Assembly (NCBI RefSeq): GCF_025195095.1
Contig: NZ_JANAVZ010000004.1
Span: forward strand, 248,001-312,000
Reading direction: 5' to 3'
DNA from: Paracoccus maritimus
Lineage (GTDB): Bacteria > Pseudomonadota > Alphaproteobacteria > Rhodobacterales > Rhodobacteraceae
Length of the DNA: 64,000 nucleotides
A program made the translations under genes and the position numbers. Numbering within the stretch: the stretch's first letter is position 1; every line of letters begins with the position of its first letter. Below are positions 26,961 to 34,846 of the stretch, one piece after another. The notes beneath the pieces were generated by a model that saw nothing but the letters and a program-made list of their open reading frames with translations, was not told the origin of the DNA and searched no databases.

Positions 26961-28667
26961 GTGACCCGATTTTCCCTGACAGCCCGGCTGTGGGCCTTTA
27001 TCATGCTGGCCGTCCTGATGCCGGTCAGCCTTTCGGCGGCACCGTTTGCCGCCTATGTGATGGACGCACGCACCGGTCAACCGATCTACAAGCAAAACGC
27101 CGATACTAAGCTTCATCCGGCGTCCCTGACAAAGATGATGACCCTGTATCTGGCGTTCACCGCGATCGAACGCGGCCAGGTGCGTCTGGATTCGAAGTTC
27201 CCGGTGTCGTCCAACGCCGCGGCCGAGCCGCCCTCGAAACTGGGCCTCCGGGCCGGGCAGAAGATCGAGCTGCGCTATCTGCTGCGTGCCGCCGCAATCA
27301 AGTCGGCCAACGACGCGGCGACGGCGATCGGCGAGGGTCTGGCCGGTTCCGAAACCGCGTTCGCGCAGCAGATGACGGCGATGGCGCGGGCGCTTGGAAT
27401 GCGCAACACGCAGTTCAAGAACGCGAACGGTCTGACGCAAGAGGGCCATTATTCGACCGCTCATGACATGAGCATTCTGGGACGGCATCTGTTCTACGAC
27501 TTCCCCCAGTATTACAACCTGTTCTCGCGCCGCTCGGCCGATGCAGGGATCGCCAAGGTCTCATCGACGAACAAGCGTTTCCTTGATGCCTATTCCGGCG
27601 CGGACGGGATCAAGACGGGCTATACGCGCGCCGCCGGCTTCAACCTGACCGCCTCGGCGCAGCGCGGCAAGAAAAGGCTGATCGCAACGGTTTTCGGGGG
27701 CACCTCGACCGCGCAGCGCAATCAGACAATGGCACAGCTGCTGGATTCGGGCTTCAGCCGTGTCCCGAACCGCGTGCGCGAAACCCGCCCGGCCCCGCCC
27801 AAACTGGTTGCGCAGCAGAAGGTCGTGCGTCGTGCGCAGGTCCAGCCGAAACCGGCAGCGACACAACCCCAGACGCAACGTCTGGTCCTGAACTCTTCCG
27901 AACCGCCGGCTCCGGCAAGCCGTGGCTCGGCGTCCACGGCTGCGGTTGCGACGCGCGACGCGCTAGCCGCTGCGATGCGCGAAGCGACACAGGCTGCGCC
28001 GTCGCCTGCAGCATCGGCCAGCCGCCTTGCTTTGGCGTCCAGCATCCGGCCCAGGCTGCGGCCAGCCGCTCAGGGGGCCGCCGTGGACGAAGCGGTTGCC
28101 AGCGCGGTTGCCTCGGCCGCTGAGCCTGCTGCGCAATCAGCAAGCCTTGCCGCACCCGTTCTGCAAGCGTCGATGCGCCCCGCGCGCGCGCCCCGCAGCC
28201 GCGAGGCGCAAGGCTCTGCCAGCGTTGCGGCAATCCAGTCCCGCGATGATGGGAAGGCAGACGCCGTCGCACAGGCGGTCGCCGAGGCAACCGGGCAGGA
28301 CAACAATTCCCTGTCGCTTCTGGCCTCGCCCGCGCCGAAACCACGATCCGAGACAGTCATTCTGGCGGCGATGGGCGAAGGTGACATCGCCGAACCCGAA
28401 GCGCTGGAGATCGTGTCCCGGCCGGCGGACAGCGGGCGGCACTGGGGTGTCAATCTGGGCCTCTACCGGTCGCATTCGGAAGCCGAAAAGCTGCTGTTGC
28501 AAACCGCCCTGCAAGACGGAACGGTGCTTGAAGGGGCAAATCGCCGCATCGCCGACACGCTGCGAGGTTTCGAGGCGAATTTCGTCAACCTGTCGAAATC
28601 TGACGCGCAACTTGCGTGCGAGCGCCTGAAGGCCCGTTCGCAGACCTGCCGCGTGGTTGGTCCCTGA
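26961..28667 (+). CDS. D-alanyl-D-alanine carboxypeptidase with SPOR domain
   Basis: A 568-residue exported penicillin-binding protein of the DacA/DacF type that trims peptidoglycan stem peptides. A signal peptide (1-26, ending SLSAAP) precedes the S11 peptidase with SxxK (SLTK), SxN (SAN) and KTG (GIKTGYT). Residues about 280-480 form a linker rich in A, P, S and R. The last about 80 residues are a SPOR domain (WGVNLGLYRSHSEAEKLL, ending CRVVGP), which binds denuded septal glycan. Translation starts at GTG 26961. The design suggests delivery of carboxypeptidase activity to the division site. Confidence 0.92.
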   Translation: MTRFSLTARLWAFIMLAVLMPVSLSAAPFAAYVMDARTGQPIYKQNADTKLHPASLTKMMTLYLAFTAIERGQVRLDSKFPVSSNAAAEPPSKLGLRAGQKIELRYLLRAAAIKSANDAATAIGEGLAGSETAFAQQMTAMARALGMRNTQFKNANGLTQEGHYSTAHDMSILGRHLFYDFPQYYNLFSRRSADAGIAKVSSTNKRFLDAYSGADGIKTGYTRAAGFNLTASAQRGKKRLIATVFGGTSTAQRNQTMAQLLDSGFSRVPNRVRETRPAPPKLVAQQKVVRRAQVQPKPAATQPQTQRLVLNSSEPPAPASRGSASTAAVATRDALAAAMREATQAAPSPAASASRLALASSIRPRLRPAAQGAAVDEAVASAVASAAEPAAQSASLAAPVLQASMRPARAPRSREAQGSASVAAIQSRDDGKADAVAQAVAEATGQDNNSLSLLASPAPKPRSETVILAAMGEGDIAEPEALEIVSRPADSGRHWGVNLGLYRSHSEAEKLLLQTALQDGTVLEGANRRIADTLRGFEANFVNLSKSDAQLACERLKARSQTCRVVGP

Positions 28668-28695
28668 TCCGACCGAACTCTCGTTCACAAGTCAA

Positions 28696-28728
28696 AGGGG
28701 CGTCGCGATGCAAATGCGCGGCGCCCCT
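28696..28728 (+). terminator. Hairpin after the carboxypeptidase gene
   Basis: AGGGGCGTCGCG at 28696-28707 pairs with CGCGGCGCCCCT at 28717-28728 over 12 bp with one G-U, and a 9-base loop. It starts 29 bases past the stop. No U tract follows. Confidence 0.6.
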
Positions 28729-28739
28729 GTCGTATAGAA

Positions 28740-29091
28740 GGCCATGATGCCTTGGCTGATCATCGCGACGCGGTAGGCCGCTTCCAGCCCATCAATCCAA
28801 TGCATTTCCACAAAGACGATGTCTGCAAGTGCCTTCGCATGACCCGCAGCTGAGCATGCGAATGATTGGCGCCGGCTTTTAAAGAAAGAGATGCGCGTGC
28901 CTGAGGAGACACGGTCGTCCTGACATCTTCGTGCAGCGTTTCGACCCAGCATCAGCAGAACGAGATCGAACGTCGATCACAGCCCGTGGAATTGGGAAAA
29001 CCCGCAAAGCTTCAGATTGGCCGGGGATGACGCTCTGGCAAATCGCCGATCCGTATCAAACCACCGGATTATCCTGTCATTTCAAGAATAA
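28740..29091. other. Intergenic stretch without a supportable gene
   Basis: About 350 bases between the carboxypeptidase hairpin and tRNA-Tyr. Its base composition is lower in GC than the flanks, with AT-rich patches at 28875-28895 and 29050-29092. A minus-strand frame at 28692-28952 encodes a few hydrophobic stretches but has no family resemblance or ribosome-binding site and runs through the terminator, so I do not call it a gene. It may be the remnant of a lost gene. Confidence 0.4.
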
Positions 29092-29175
29092 TGGTGGGCG
29101 ACCCTGGAATCGAACCAGGCATGGGTCTCCCCGGCGGAGTTACAGTCCGCTGCCGCACCTTGCAGCACGTCGCCC
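29092..29175 (-). tRNA. tRNA-Tyr (anticodon GTA)
   Basis: Read on the minus strand this 84-base gene has a perfect 7-bp acceptor stem (GGGCGAC / GTCGCCC), anticodon arm GCGGA-CTGTAAC-TCCGC with anticodon GTA, a class II long variable arm, a perfect T arm (CCTGG / CCAGG) and an encoded CCA. The D arm is unusual: position 8 is G, not U, and the D stem GCTG/CGGC encloses a 7-base loop. QueA substrate status is expected from its GUN anticodon. It is followed, on the other strand, by rlmB. Confidence 0.93.
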
Positions 29176-29297
29176 GCCGAACGCCGTCGGCGTGGGGGCG
29201 TGATTAGCTGCCTCGCTCGGGGGCGTCAAGCGGATTTCCGGGTCTTGCGCGAACGCGTCTGCACGCGCACAGAGGAACGCGACAACAGGAGATTTCG

Positions 29298-30101
29298 ATG
29301 GCAGGCAAAGAGTCGAAGCCGCAAAAACCCGCATGGGTGATCGACAAGGAACGAAGCCGGCGCGCTGCGGCCGCCGAGACGGTCTGGATGTTCGGTTTGC
29401 ACGCGGTCCGCGACGCGCTTGCCAACCCGGCCCGTCAGAAACTGCGCCTGGTCGTGACGCGCAACGCGCTGGACCGTTTGGGCGATCTATTCGGCATGAC
29501 GCCCGAAATCACCGATCCGCGCGTCTTCGGCAAGACCGTGCCCCTTGCGCCCGACAGCGTGCATCAGGGCGCGGCGCTTGAGGTGCGGCCGCTGAAATGG
29601 GGCAGTCTCAGCGAGGTCGCCCTGCGCGAAGTGCCGGGCGAGACCCGGCCGCTGCTGGTTGCCCTGGATCGCGTCACCGATCCGCACAATATCGGTGCGA
29701 TCCTGCGATCCGCAGAGGTTTTCGGCGCACGCGCCGTCATCGCGCCCGCGCGGCATTCCGCCCCGGAAACCGGCGCATTGGCCAAGACCGCCTCGGGGGC
29801 GCTGGAACGGCAGCCCTACCTGCGGGTACCCAATCTGGCCGAGGCGCTGTCGCAGCTGAAGGGCATGGGATTCACGCTGATCGGCCTTGATGGCACCGCG
29901 ACCGACACCCTGCCCGATCTGCTGTCCGACCTGAGGGGGCGCGCCATCTGTCTGGTCATGGGGGCCGAGGGTCCGGGAATGCGCGACCTGACGATGAAGA
30001 ACTGCGATCATCTTGCCCGCATCCCGTTCGCGGCCGATTTCGGGTCGTTGAACGTCTCGAACGCCGCGGCCGTCGCTCTGTATGCCGCCGGCCGATCCTA
30101 G
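29298..30101 (+). CDS. rlmB: 23S rRNA (guanosine(2251)-2'-O)-methyltransferase RlmB-type
   Basis: A 267-residue SPOUT (TrmH-family) methyltransferase. After a basic leader, the N-terminal substrate-binding domain (VWMFGLHAVRDALANPAR) is followed by the knotted SAM domain with motif 1 ALDRVTDPHNIGAILRSAEVFG, motif 2 CLVMGAEGPGMRDL and motif 3 IPFAADFGSLNVSNAAAVALY. This matches RlmB, which methylates G2251 in the ribosomal P loop; a tRNA Gm18 role is less likely given the N-terminal domain. It is divergent from tRNA-Tyr. Confidence 0.92.
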   Translation: MAGKESKPQKPAWVIDKERSRRAAAAETVWMFGLHAVRDALANPARQKLRLVVTRNALDRLGDLFGMTPEITDPRVFGKTVPLAPDSVHQGAALEVRPLKWGSLSEVALREVPGETRPLLVALDRVTDPHNIGAILRSAEVFGARAVIAPARHSAPETGALAKTASGALERQPYLRVPNLAEALSQLKGMGFTLIGLDGTATDTLPDLLSDLRGRAICLVMGAEGPGMRDLTMKNCDHLARIPFAADFGSLNVSNAAAVALYAAGRS

Positions 30102-30145
30102 CATCACTTCGCTGCGACATCGGCATGGCAACGTTGAGAATCACC

Positions 30146-30177
30146 TTCGGGCCTGCCATTTAGGCTGATAGCCCGAA
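30146..30177 (+). terminator. Hairpin between rlmB and the YHS gene
   Basis: TTCGGGC at 30146-30152 pairs with GCCCGAA at 30171-30177, with an 18-base loop. The right arm ends 9 bases before the YHS start codon and lies where the ribosome-binding site should be. It may end rlmB transcription or hinder translation of the next gene. Confidence 0.35.
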
Positions 30178-30186
30178 AGTGCCCGC

Positions 30187-30600
30187 ATGAAGACCGCTGC
30201 CCTGTCACTTCTGATCGCCCTGCTGAGCCCGCCCGTTGGCGCGATGGCGCAGGATTGGGCGTTGGGCGGCTTTGACGCGGTTGCATCCCGTGGCGCGGGC
30301 CATGCGGTTCCCGGCCGAAGCGATGTCGTGACGATGTGGAAGGGAAAGCTGTGGCATTTCGCGACCGAGGATAATCGCGCGCGATTCGAAGCAGACCCAC
30401 GCGCCTACGCGCCCGGATTCGCAGGATTCTGCCCGATGTCTCTGTCCGAGGGACGACGCGAAAAGGGCAATCCCCGGCATGTCGTGGTGATCGGCAAACA
30501 CCTGTACCTGATGCGATCAGAGGCAGCCGCGCGCAGAATACTTGCCGCCCCGCGAAAGACGCTTGAGAAGGCAAAGCAGAACTGGCGAAAACTGAAATGA
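30187..30600 (+). CDS. Exported YHS-domain protein
   Basis: A 137-residue protein with a signal peptide cut after about residue 21 (AMA before QDWA). The mature part resembles the YHS fold of small periplasmic proteins: GFDAVA, WKGKLWHFATEDNRARFEADP with its YAPGFAGFCPMSLSEG, then HVVVIGKHLYLM. YHS domains are often linked to metal handling, but the metal-binding cysteines are not obvious here and no function can be given. The C-terminus is lysine-rich. It ends just before a structured intergenic region. Confidence 0.75.
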   Translation: MKTAALSLLIALLSPPVGAMAQDWALGGFDAVASRGAGHAVPGRSDVVTMWKGKLWHFATEDNRARFEADPRAYAPGFAGFCPMSLSEGRREKGNPRHVVVIGKHLYLMRSEAAARRILAAPRKTLEKAKQNWRKLK

Positions 30601-30612
30601 AAATCGTGAACC

Positions 30613-30629
30613 CGTGATTCAGAATCACG
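30613..30629. repeat. Perfect 17-base palindrome with two GANTC sites
   Basis: CGTGATTC at 30613-30620, one central A, and GAATCACG at 30622-30629. It contains GATTC and GAATC, the CcrM methylation sequence, one on each arm. It begins 12 bases after the YHS stop. It could be an operator, a terminator-like hairpin, or a methylation-sensitive control site. Confidence 0.5.
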
Positions 30630-30680
30630 AATTCGCGACAGATCTGGAACTTTGGACGGGTGATACTCATTTGTCTAATA

Positions 30681-30769
30681 GAACATGACCCCGGAACGGT
30701 CATGTTCGGATCACTGTCCCTCGTTCCGCGACTTGCGCCCGGCCGGATTTCTGGACCGGGCGCCTTTTC
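30681..30769 (+). ncRNA. Candidate small RNA or structured leader with intrinsic terminator
   Basis: GAACATGACC at 30681-30690 pairs perfectly with GGTCATGTTC at 30698-30707 (10 bp, 7-base loop). A spacer follows, then GCGCCCGG at 30735-30742 pairs with CCGGGCGC at 30756-30763 and leads into CTTTTCT. A stem followed by a terminator with U tract, 46 bases before the next start codon, is the layout of a small RNA or attenuator. A TTGGAC-N18-TAATAG promoter at 30652-30681 is seen, but its expected start falls inside the first stem, so the true 5' end is uncertain. No ORF fits. Confidence 0.45.
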
Positions 30770-30814
30770 TATGTCAGATTGCTGCAACCTGTGGATGAGG
30801 GAGGGAGGCTCGCC

Positions 30815-31246
30815 ATGGACATTGATCTTGACGACGACGAGGACATCGCGCGAATTGCGAAATCCACGAAAGTCATTGCGATGGTTGGCCTTTCACCAAA
30901 GGAGGATCGGCCAAGCTGGGGCGTCGCGCGCTATCTTCAGGCGCAGGGCTATCGGGTCATTCCGGTCAACCCGAATCATGCGGGAACGATCATTCTGGAT
31001 GAACGGGTCTATGGCGATCTCTCTGACATCCCTGCTGACGCCGGCGTCCAAATGGTCGATATCTTTCGCCGTTCCGAGGCGGTCGCGGGGATCGTGGACG
31101 AAGCCCTTGCGTGCCTGCCCGATCTGCGGGTGATCTGGACGCAGTTGGGCGTCCGCGATGACGCAGCCGCTGCCAAGGCGTCCAAGCGGGGCATCACGGT
31201 TGTTCAGGACCGCTGCCCGAAGATCGAGTTTCCGCGCCATCTCTGA
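30815..31246 (+). CDS. CoA-binding domain protein (YccU type)
   Basis: A 143-residue cytosolic protein with one Rossmann-like CoA_binding_2 domain: MVGLSPKEDRPSWGVARYL, YRVIPVNPNHAG, IFRRSEAV and VIWTQLGVRDD. It corresponds to the N-terminal domain of succinyl-CoA synthetase alpha as a stand-alone unit, widely conserved with no settled role. GAGGGAGG precedes the ATG at 30815, which decides the start over 30779. A classic bidirectional terminator follows. Confidence 0.88.
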   Translation: MDIDLDDDEDIARIAKSTKVIAMVGLSPKEDRPSWGVARYLQAQGYRVIPVNPNHAGTIILDERVYGDLSDIPADAGVQMVDIFRRSEAVAGIVDEALACLPDLRVIWTQLGVRDDAAAAKASKRGITVVQDRCPKIEFPRHL

Positions 31247-31270
31247 CGCAACGCCCGATCGCAGATAGAA

Positions 31271-31298
31271 AAGGCCCCGACAGGATCTGCGGGGCCTT
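31271..31298. terminator. Bidirectional intrinsic terminator
   Basis: AAGGCCCCG at 31271-31279 pairs with CGGGGCCTT at 31290-31298. On the plus strand CTTTGTG follows; on the minus strand TTCTATC follows the CCTT arm, giving a U-rich end in both directions. It separates the converging CoA-binding and OmpA-like genes. Confidence 0.85.
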
Positions 31299-31330
31299 CT
31301 TTGTGATGTTTGGGGTCGTTCCCCGTTGTG

Positions 31331-33367
31331 CTAGCGGCTGTCGGAGACCTGCAGCAGGTCGGTGACGCGCCGCACGGCAACGCGGCGATTGTCCCTGACA
31401 TCCCCTTCGGCGCGCACCTTGAGAAACTGTTCTCCATAGCCCTGCACGACAAGGTTTTCCGGCGGGACATCGAAATATTCGGTCAGCGCAAGCGCCACGG
31501 ATTCGGCGCGCCGATCGGACAGGGCAAGGTTCACAACGTCGGGACCGACGGTATCGGTGTATCCCTCGATCATGAAGATCTCGCGCGGGTTCTCGGCCAC
31601 CGCGGTGCTGATCGCCGACCCCAGTGAGGACAACTGCGCCGCCTGATCGGGACGAAGCGCCGCAGACCCGGTGTCGAACGTGATCGCATCCAGATCAAGC
31701 GGCGCGGCAAGCGAACGAACCTCGGGGATGTTCCGGATCTGACCCAGTGTGAAGCGCCGATCGATCGACGTTTCCCGGCGCAGCGCCTCGCGCAGTGCGG
31801 CCTGATCCATGTCGGCATCGTTGCGCGAGGCAGGGGCCGGAACGGGACGCGGCAAAGAGGCGATATCGACGGGTGGAACCGTCTCGGTATCGTCGATCAG
31901 CCTTGTGCTGCGACCATCCGCCGAAATCAGCGTTCGGCGCAGGATACGCAGATCCGCGTCACGGATCGTCACGACCTTGCTGCCATCCGGACGCGTCACG
32001 ATGGTCCTGGAAGACCCGTCGTCGAAATTTTCGGTCGTCACGTTCGATCCAGGCTGCCGCAGCAGGACCGTTTCGTCCTTGACCACCTCGTGACTGCCGT
32101 CAGGACGCGTGAAGACGACCCGATCCGGGCTGCTAAGCGCGACCTGACGATTGTTGTTCAGCATCGATCCGACCGCCAGGGCCCCTGCCCCCAACAGCAA
32201 CGCCTTGACCAGATCATTGTCGTCGTCGTCGTCATCCTTGCGCGCGCGATCACGAGGCGCCTGACCCGAGGTCTGCGCCAAGACATCGCGCAAACTGGTC
32301 GAGAAATCCTGAGAGGAACTGCGCCTGTTTTCCCGGGTGATCCGCTGTTCCCTGATGTCACGCCGTGTCTGCCGGTCATCCAACGCCTGTGCCAAGGCTG
32401 CGCGGGTCTCTCTGGCGGCTGCTTTCGCGGCATGATTGCCGCGTCGGTCGCTGTCGTTCGACCCGCGCGCGATCATCTTGCCGTCGCCATCGGCGCGATA
32501 GGTCTGGGCGTTTTTCGGCGCAAGGCGATAGCCGTCGCCATCCCGCTCCAGCACGACGCCGCGCGGCGTCATGACCCGCGTGCCCCGCGCACAGGGAAAG
32601 CTGCCGCCCGACACGCAGGACAGCCGATCCTCGGTCAGACCCGACGCGATCTCCTGATCCAGAACCTTGCTGAGACCGGCCATCTCACCGGCGCGTTGCT
32701 TGGCGGACTGCGATCCGGCGCGACCGACCCGGCTGTTCGCCGCGGCAGCCTTAAGCCGGTCATCGCGGTCCCGGGCACGTTCCGCTTCGCGGGCCTTTTC
32801 CCGAGCCGTGTCTTCCTGACGCTGCGCCTGCTCCTTGCGCTGCTTGGCCTTTCGCGCGGCCTCGACCTGGGCCTGGGCATCCTTCTTCGTTCCAGCCGAT
32901 GCCTTGTCGCGACGATCCTCTTTCGGCTTCTTTCCCTTGCCCTCGCTCGACGCCTTGCGCTCGTCGTGCTTCCCGTTGCCCGAATGCTGCTTTGCGGGCT
33001 TCGCCTTCTGGTCACGGTCGGGCCGATAGGCGTGTTTATTGCCATGCCCATCGGCCTGCTGCTTGGCTTGCTTCTTGCCGCGGTCCTTGGTCTTGTCAGC
33101 CTTGCCCTTATCGTGTGACTTGGCCTTTTCGGCCTTTGGCTTGGCGGCTTCTTCCTTCTTCTTGCGCTCGGCCTTCATCAGCTGCTTGCGCACATCCTCG
33201 TCGATCCCTTGAAGATCCTTGACCGACTGGGCCAGCAGCACGGGATCGCCAGCGGCCGTGATCGGCGCCGACGGGGCCGAAGGCCATCCCTGCGACAGCG
33301 CCACCTGCGGCGCGATCATTGAAAGACATGCGGCCAATGCCGTCGTGTTGTGAACAAGCTTGCGCAT
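31331..33367 (-). CDS. OmpA-family protein with long charged N-terminal region
   Basis: A 678-residue exported protein. A signal peptide (1-25, ending VALSQ) is followed by a stretch of about 150 residues (about 60-215) made mostly of K, R, E, D, A and Q, probably an extended helix or coiled coil. A linker with a DDDDDD run and a hydrophobic LLLGAGALAVGSML patch comes next, then short repeats of RPDGS type, and an OmpA peptidoglycan-binding domain in the last about 110 residues (FDTGSAALRPDQAAQL, EGYTDTVG, NRRVAVRRV). It likely ties the envelope to peptidoglycan; no beta barrel is seen. Downstream is the bidirectional terminator. Confidence 0.87.
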   Translation of the reverse strand: MRKLVHNTTALAACLSMIAPQVALSQGWPSAPSAPITAAGDPVLLAQSVKDLQGIDEDVRKQLMKAERKKKEEAAKPKAEKAKSHDKGKADKTKDRGKKQAKQQADGHGNKHAYRPDRDQKAKPAKQHSGNGKHDERKASSEGKGKKPKEDRRDKASAGTKKDAQAQVEAARKAKQRKEQAQRQEDTAREKAREAERARDRDDRLKAAAANSRVGRAGSQSAKQRAGEMAGLSKVLDQEIASGLTEDRLSCVSGGSFPCARGTRVMTPRGVVLERDGDGYRLAPKNAQTYRADGDGKMIARGSNDSDRRGNHAAKAAARETRAALAQALDDRQTRRDIREQRITRENRRSSSQDFSTSLRDVLAQTSGQAPRDRARKDDDDDDNDLVKALLLGAGALAVGSMLNNNRQVALSSPDRVVFTRPDGSHEVVKDETVLLRQPGSNVTTENFDDGSSRTIVTRPDGSKVVTIRDADLRILRRTLISADGRSTRLIDDTETVPPVDIASLPRPVPAPASRNDADMDQAALREALRRETSIDRRFTLGQIRNIPEVRSLAAPLDLDAITFDTGSAALRPDQAAQLSSLGSAISTAVAENPREIFMIEGYTDTVGPDVVNLALSDRRAESVALALTEYFDVPPENLVVQGYGEQFLKVRAEGDVRDNRRVAVRRVTDLLQVSDSR

Positions 33368-33476
33368 GGGTCCCTCTGCCTATCCCGGAAGTCGGCTTCT
33401 GCATTCCTGATCTTCATAACAGGTCGGTCTGGCGTAGGTTCCAAACAACTGCGTGAAGCCCGCGGGCAGACGAACG

Positions 33477-33505
33477 AAAAAAGGGCGAGGCCAATGGCCA
33501 CGCCC
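33477..33505 (-). terminator. Intrinsic terminator after fpr
   Basis: GGGCGAGGCC at 33483-33492 pairs with GGCCACGCCC at 33496-33505, and on the minus strand the stem runs into six U (complement of AAAAAA at 33477-33482). It ends the DUF2849-cysI-cysH-DUF934-fpr operon. Confidence 0.9.
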
Positions 33506-33564
33506 CAATCCGGATTGCCTCTGCCTACCGGGACCGGTCGATCGGTCAGAACGAGGTCTTCACC

Positions 33565-34407
33565 TCAAACGCCGTCTCCGACAAACGCCTTTTCGACGAC
33601 AAATTCCTTGGGGTCCGAATTGGCGCCCTCGCGCAGCCCGAAACCCTCCAGCACCGCCTTAACATCGACGTTAAAGGCCAGGCTGCCGCAGATCATCGCA
33701 CGGTCGGTCTCTGGCGAGATCGGCGGCAGACCCAGATCTTCGAAGACCTTGCCCGAGGTCAGATTATCGGTGATCCGGCCCATGAAGGGCGATTGCTCGC
33801 GCGTGGTGGTCGGGTAATACAGCAGCCGCTTCGCGAAATCCTCGCCATACAGTTCACCCAACAGCGGATCGTGCTTCAGGTTCTCGACCAGTTCCCGGCC
33901 ATATGTCAATTCGTCTGCGTTGCGGCAGGTATGCATCATCACGACCTGCTCGTACCGCTCATAGGTCTCGGGGTCGCGCATCAGGCTGGCGAAGGGTGCA
34001 ACGCCCGTGCCGGTGGCCAGAAACCACAGACGCTTGCCGGGCAGCAGCGCATCAAGGACCAGCGTGCCGACGGGCTTTGGCCGCAGGATGATCTGGTCAC
34101 CCGGCTGGATATGCTGCAGGCGGCTGGTCAAAGGACCGTCCTGAACCTTGATCGAATAGAACTCCAGTTCGTCGTCCCAGTTCGGCGAGGCAATCGAATA
34201 GGCCCGCAGGATCGGCTTTCCATTCTCGCCCGGCAGGCCGATCATCACGAACTCACCCGACCGGAAACGCAGGCTGGCAGGCCGCGTCACCCGGAACGAG
34301 AACAGCTTGTCCGTCCAGTGCGTTACCGAGGTCACGGTCTGCGCGTCGGGGATGGTCTTCTTGGTCGTGTTCGGTGCGGCGTCGGCCACGGTCAGGTCCA
34401 GCGTCAT
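33565..34407 (-). CDS. fpr: Ferredoxin-NADP reductase
   Basis: A 280-residue FAD enzyme moving electrons between NADPH and ferredoxin or flavodoxin. The FAD domain shows LRAYSIASPNWDDELEFYSIKV, the NADP domain LWFLATGTGVAPFASLMRDP, and the family C-terminus runs EFVVEKAFVGDGV. It is the last gene of the sulfite-reduction cluster, about 50 bases after DUF934. The sulfite reductase here lacks a flavoprotein subunit gene nearby, so reduced ferredoxin made by this enzyme is its probable electron source. Confidence 0.93.
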   Translation of the reverse strand: MTLDLTVADAAPNTTKKTIPDAQTVTSVTHWTDKLFSFRVTRPASLRFRSGEFVMIGLPGENGKPILRAYSIASPNWDDELEFYSIKVQDGPLTSRLQHIQPGDQIILRPKPVGTLVLDALLPGKRLWFLATGTGVAPFASLMRDPETYERYEQVVMMHTCRNADELTYGRELVENLKHDPLLGELYGEDFAKRLLYYPTTTREQSPFMGRITDNLTSGKVFEDLGLPPISPETDRAMICGSLAFNVDVKAVLEGFGLREGANSDPKEFVVEKAFVGDGV

Positions 34408-34459
34408 GTCTTAATTCCTGAATGTCTTAGGCGATCTGCGGGCGATGTGAAAGGGTCAC

Positions 34460-34846
34460 TCAGCCGGCAAGGCGCGACCGATGGTCCCACGCCTGCCAGT
34501 CGGCACGCGCCAGCCATTGATCCTGCGGCTGGCGCGCGGCGATGTCCGGAGCGACCTCGACCTCGTCGAACCCGACGCGCCGGGCCATCGCATACTGGTC
34601 GGCGATCAGCCGGCCGGTGGCACGCAGGCGGCCCCGATATCCCAGTTCACGCAGGCGGCGGGCCAGGCTGAATCCACGCCCGTCCGTGAAGGCCGGGAAA
34701 TCAATCGCCAACAGCGTGCAGTGCAGATGATCGGCCAGATCCTCGGGCGCCGTATCCGGGGCAAGAGTGATTTCCGCCTCGATGTCCAGCGGATGAAACC
34801 CGTCATCGCGGACAACGATCCGCTGGCTGTTCAACTGATCGGTCAT
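34460..34846 (-). CDS. DUF934 family protein
   Basis: A 128-residue protein of the DUF934 family found beside cysH and sulfite reductase across proteobacteria. Typical blocks are the hydrophobic LLAIDFPAFTDGRGFSLARRLR segment, followed by GRLRATGRLIADQYAMARRVGFDEVEV. The biochemical role is not established; context points to assimilatory sulfur reduction. The ATG at 34846 overlaps the cysH stop by 4 bases. Confidence 0.9.
   Translation of the reverse strand: MTDQLNSQRIVVRDDGFHPLDIEAEITLAPDTAPEDLADHLHCTLLAIDFPAFTDGRGFSLARRLRELGYRGRLRATGRLIADQYAMARRVGFDEVEVAPDIAARQPQDQWLARADWQAWDHRSRLAG

Noticed and set aside
28692..28952. 86-residue minus-strand frame in the tRNA-Tyr upstream region
   Set aside because: No ribosome-binding site, no family resemblance, and it runs through the terminator hairpin of the preceding gene. 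A decayed remnant is possible but cannot be shown.
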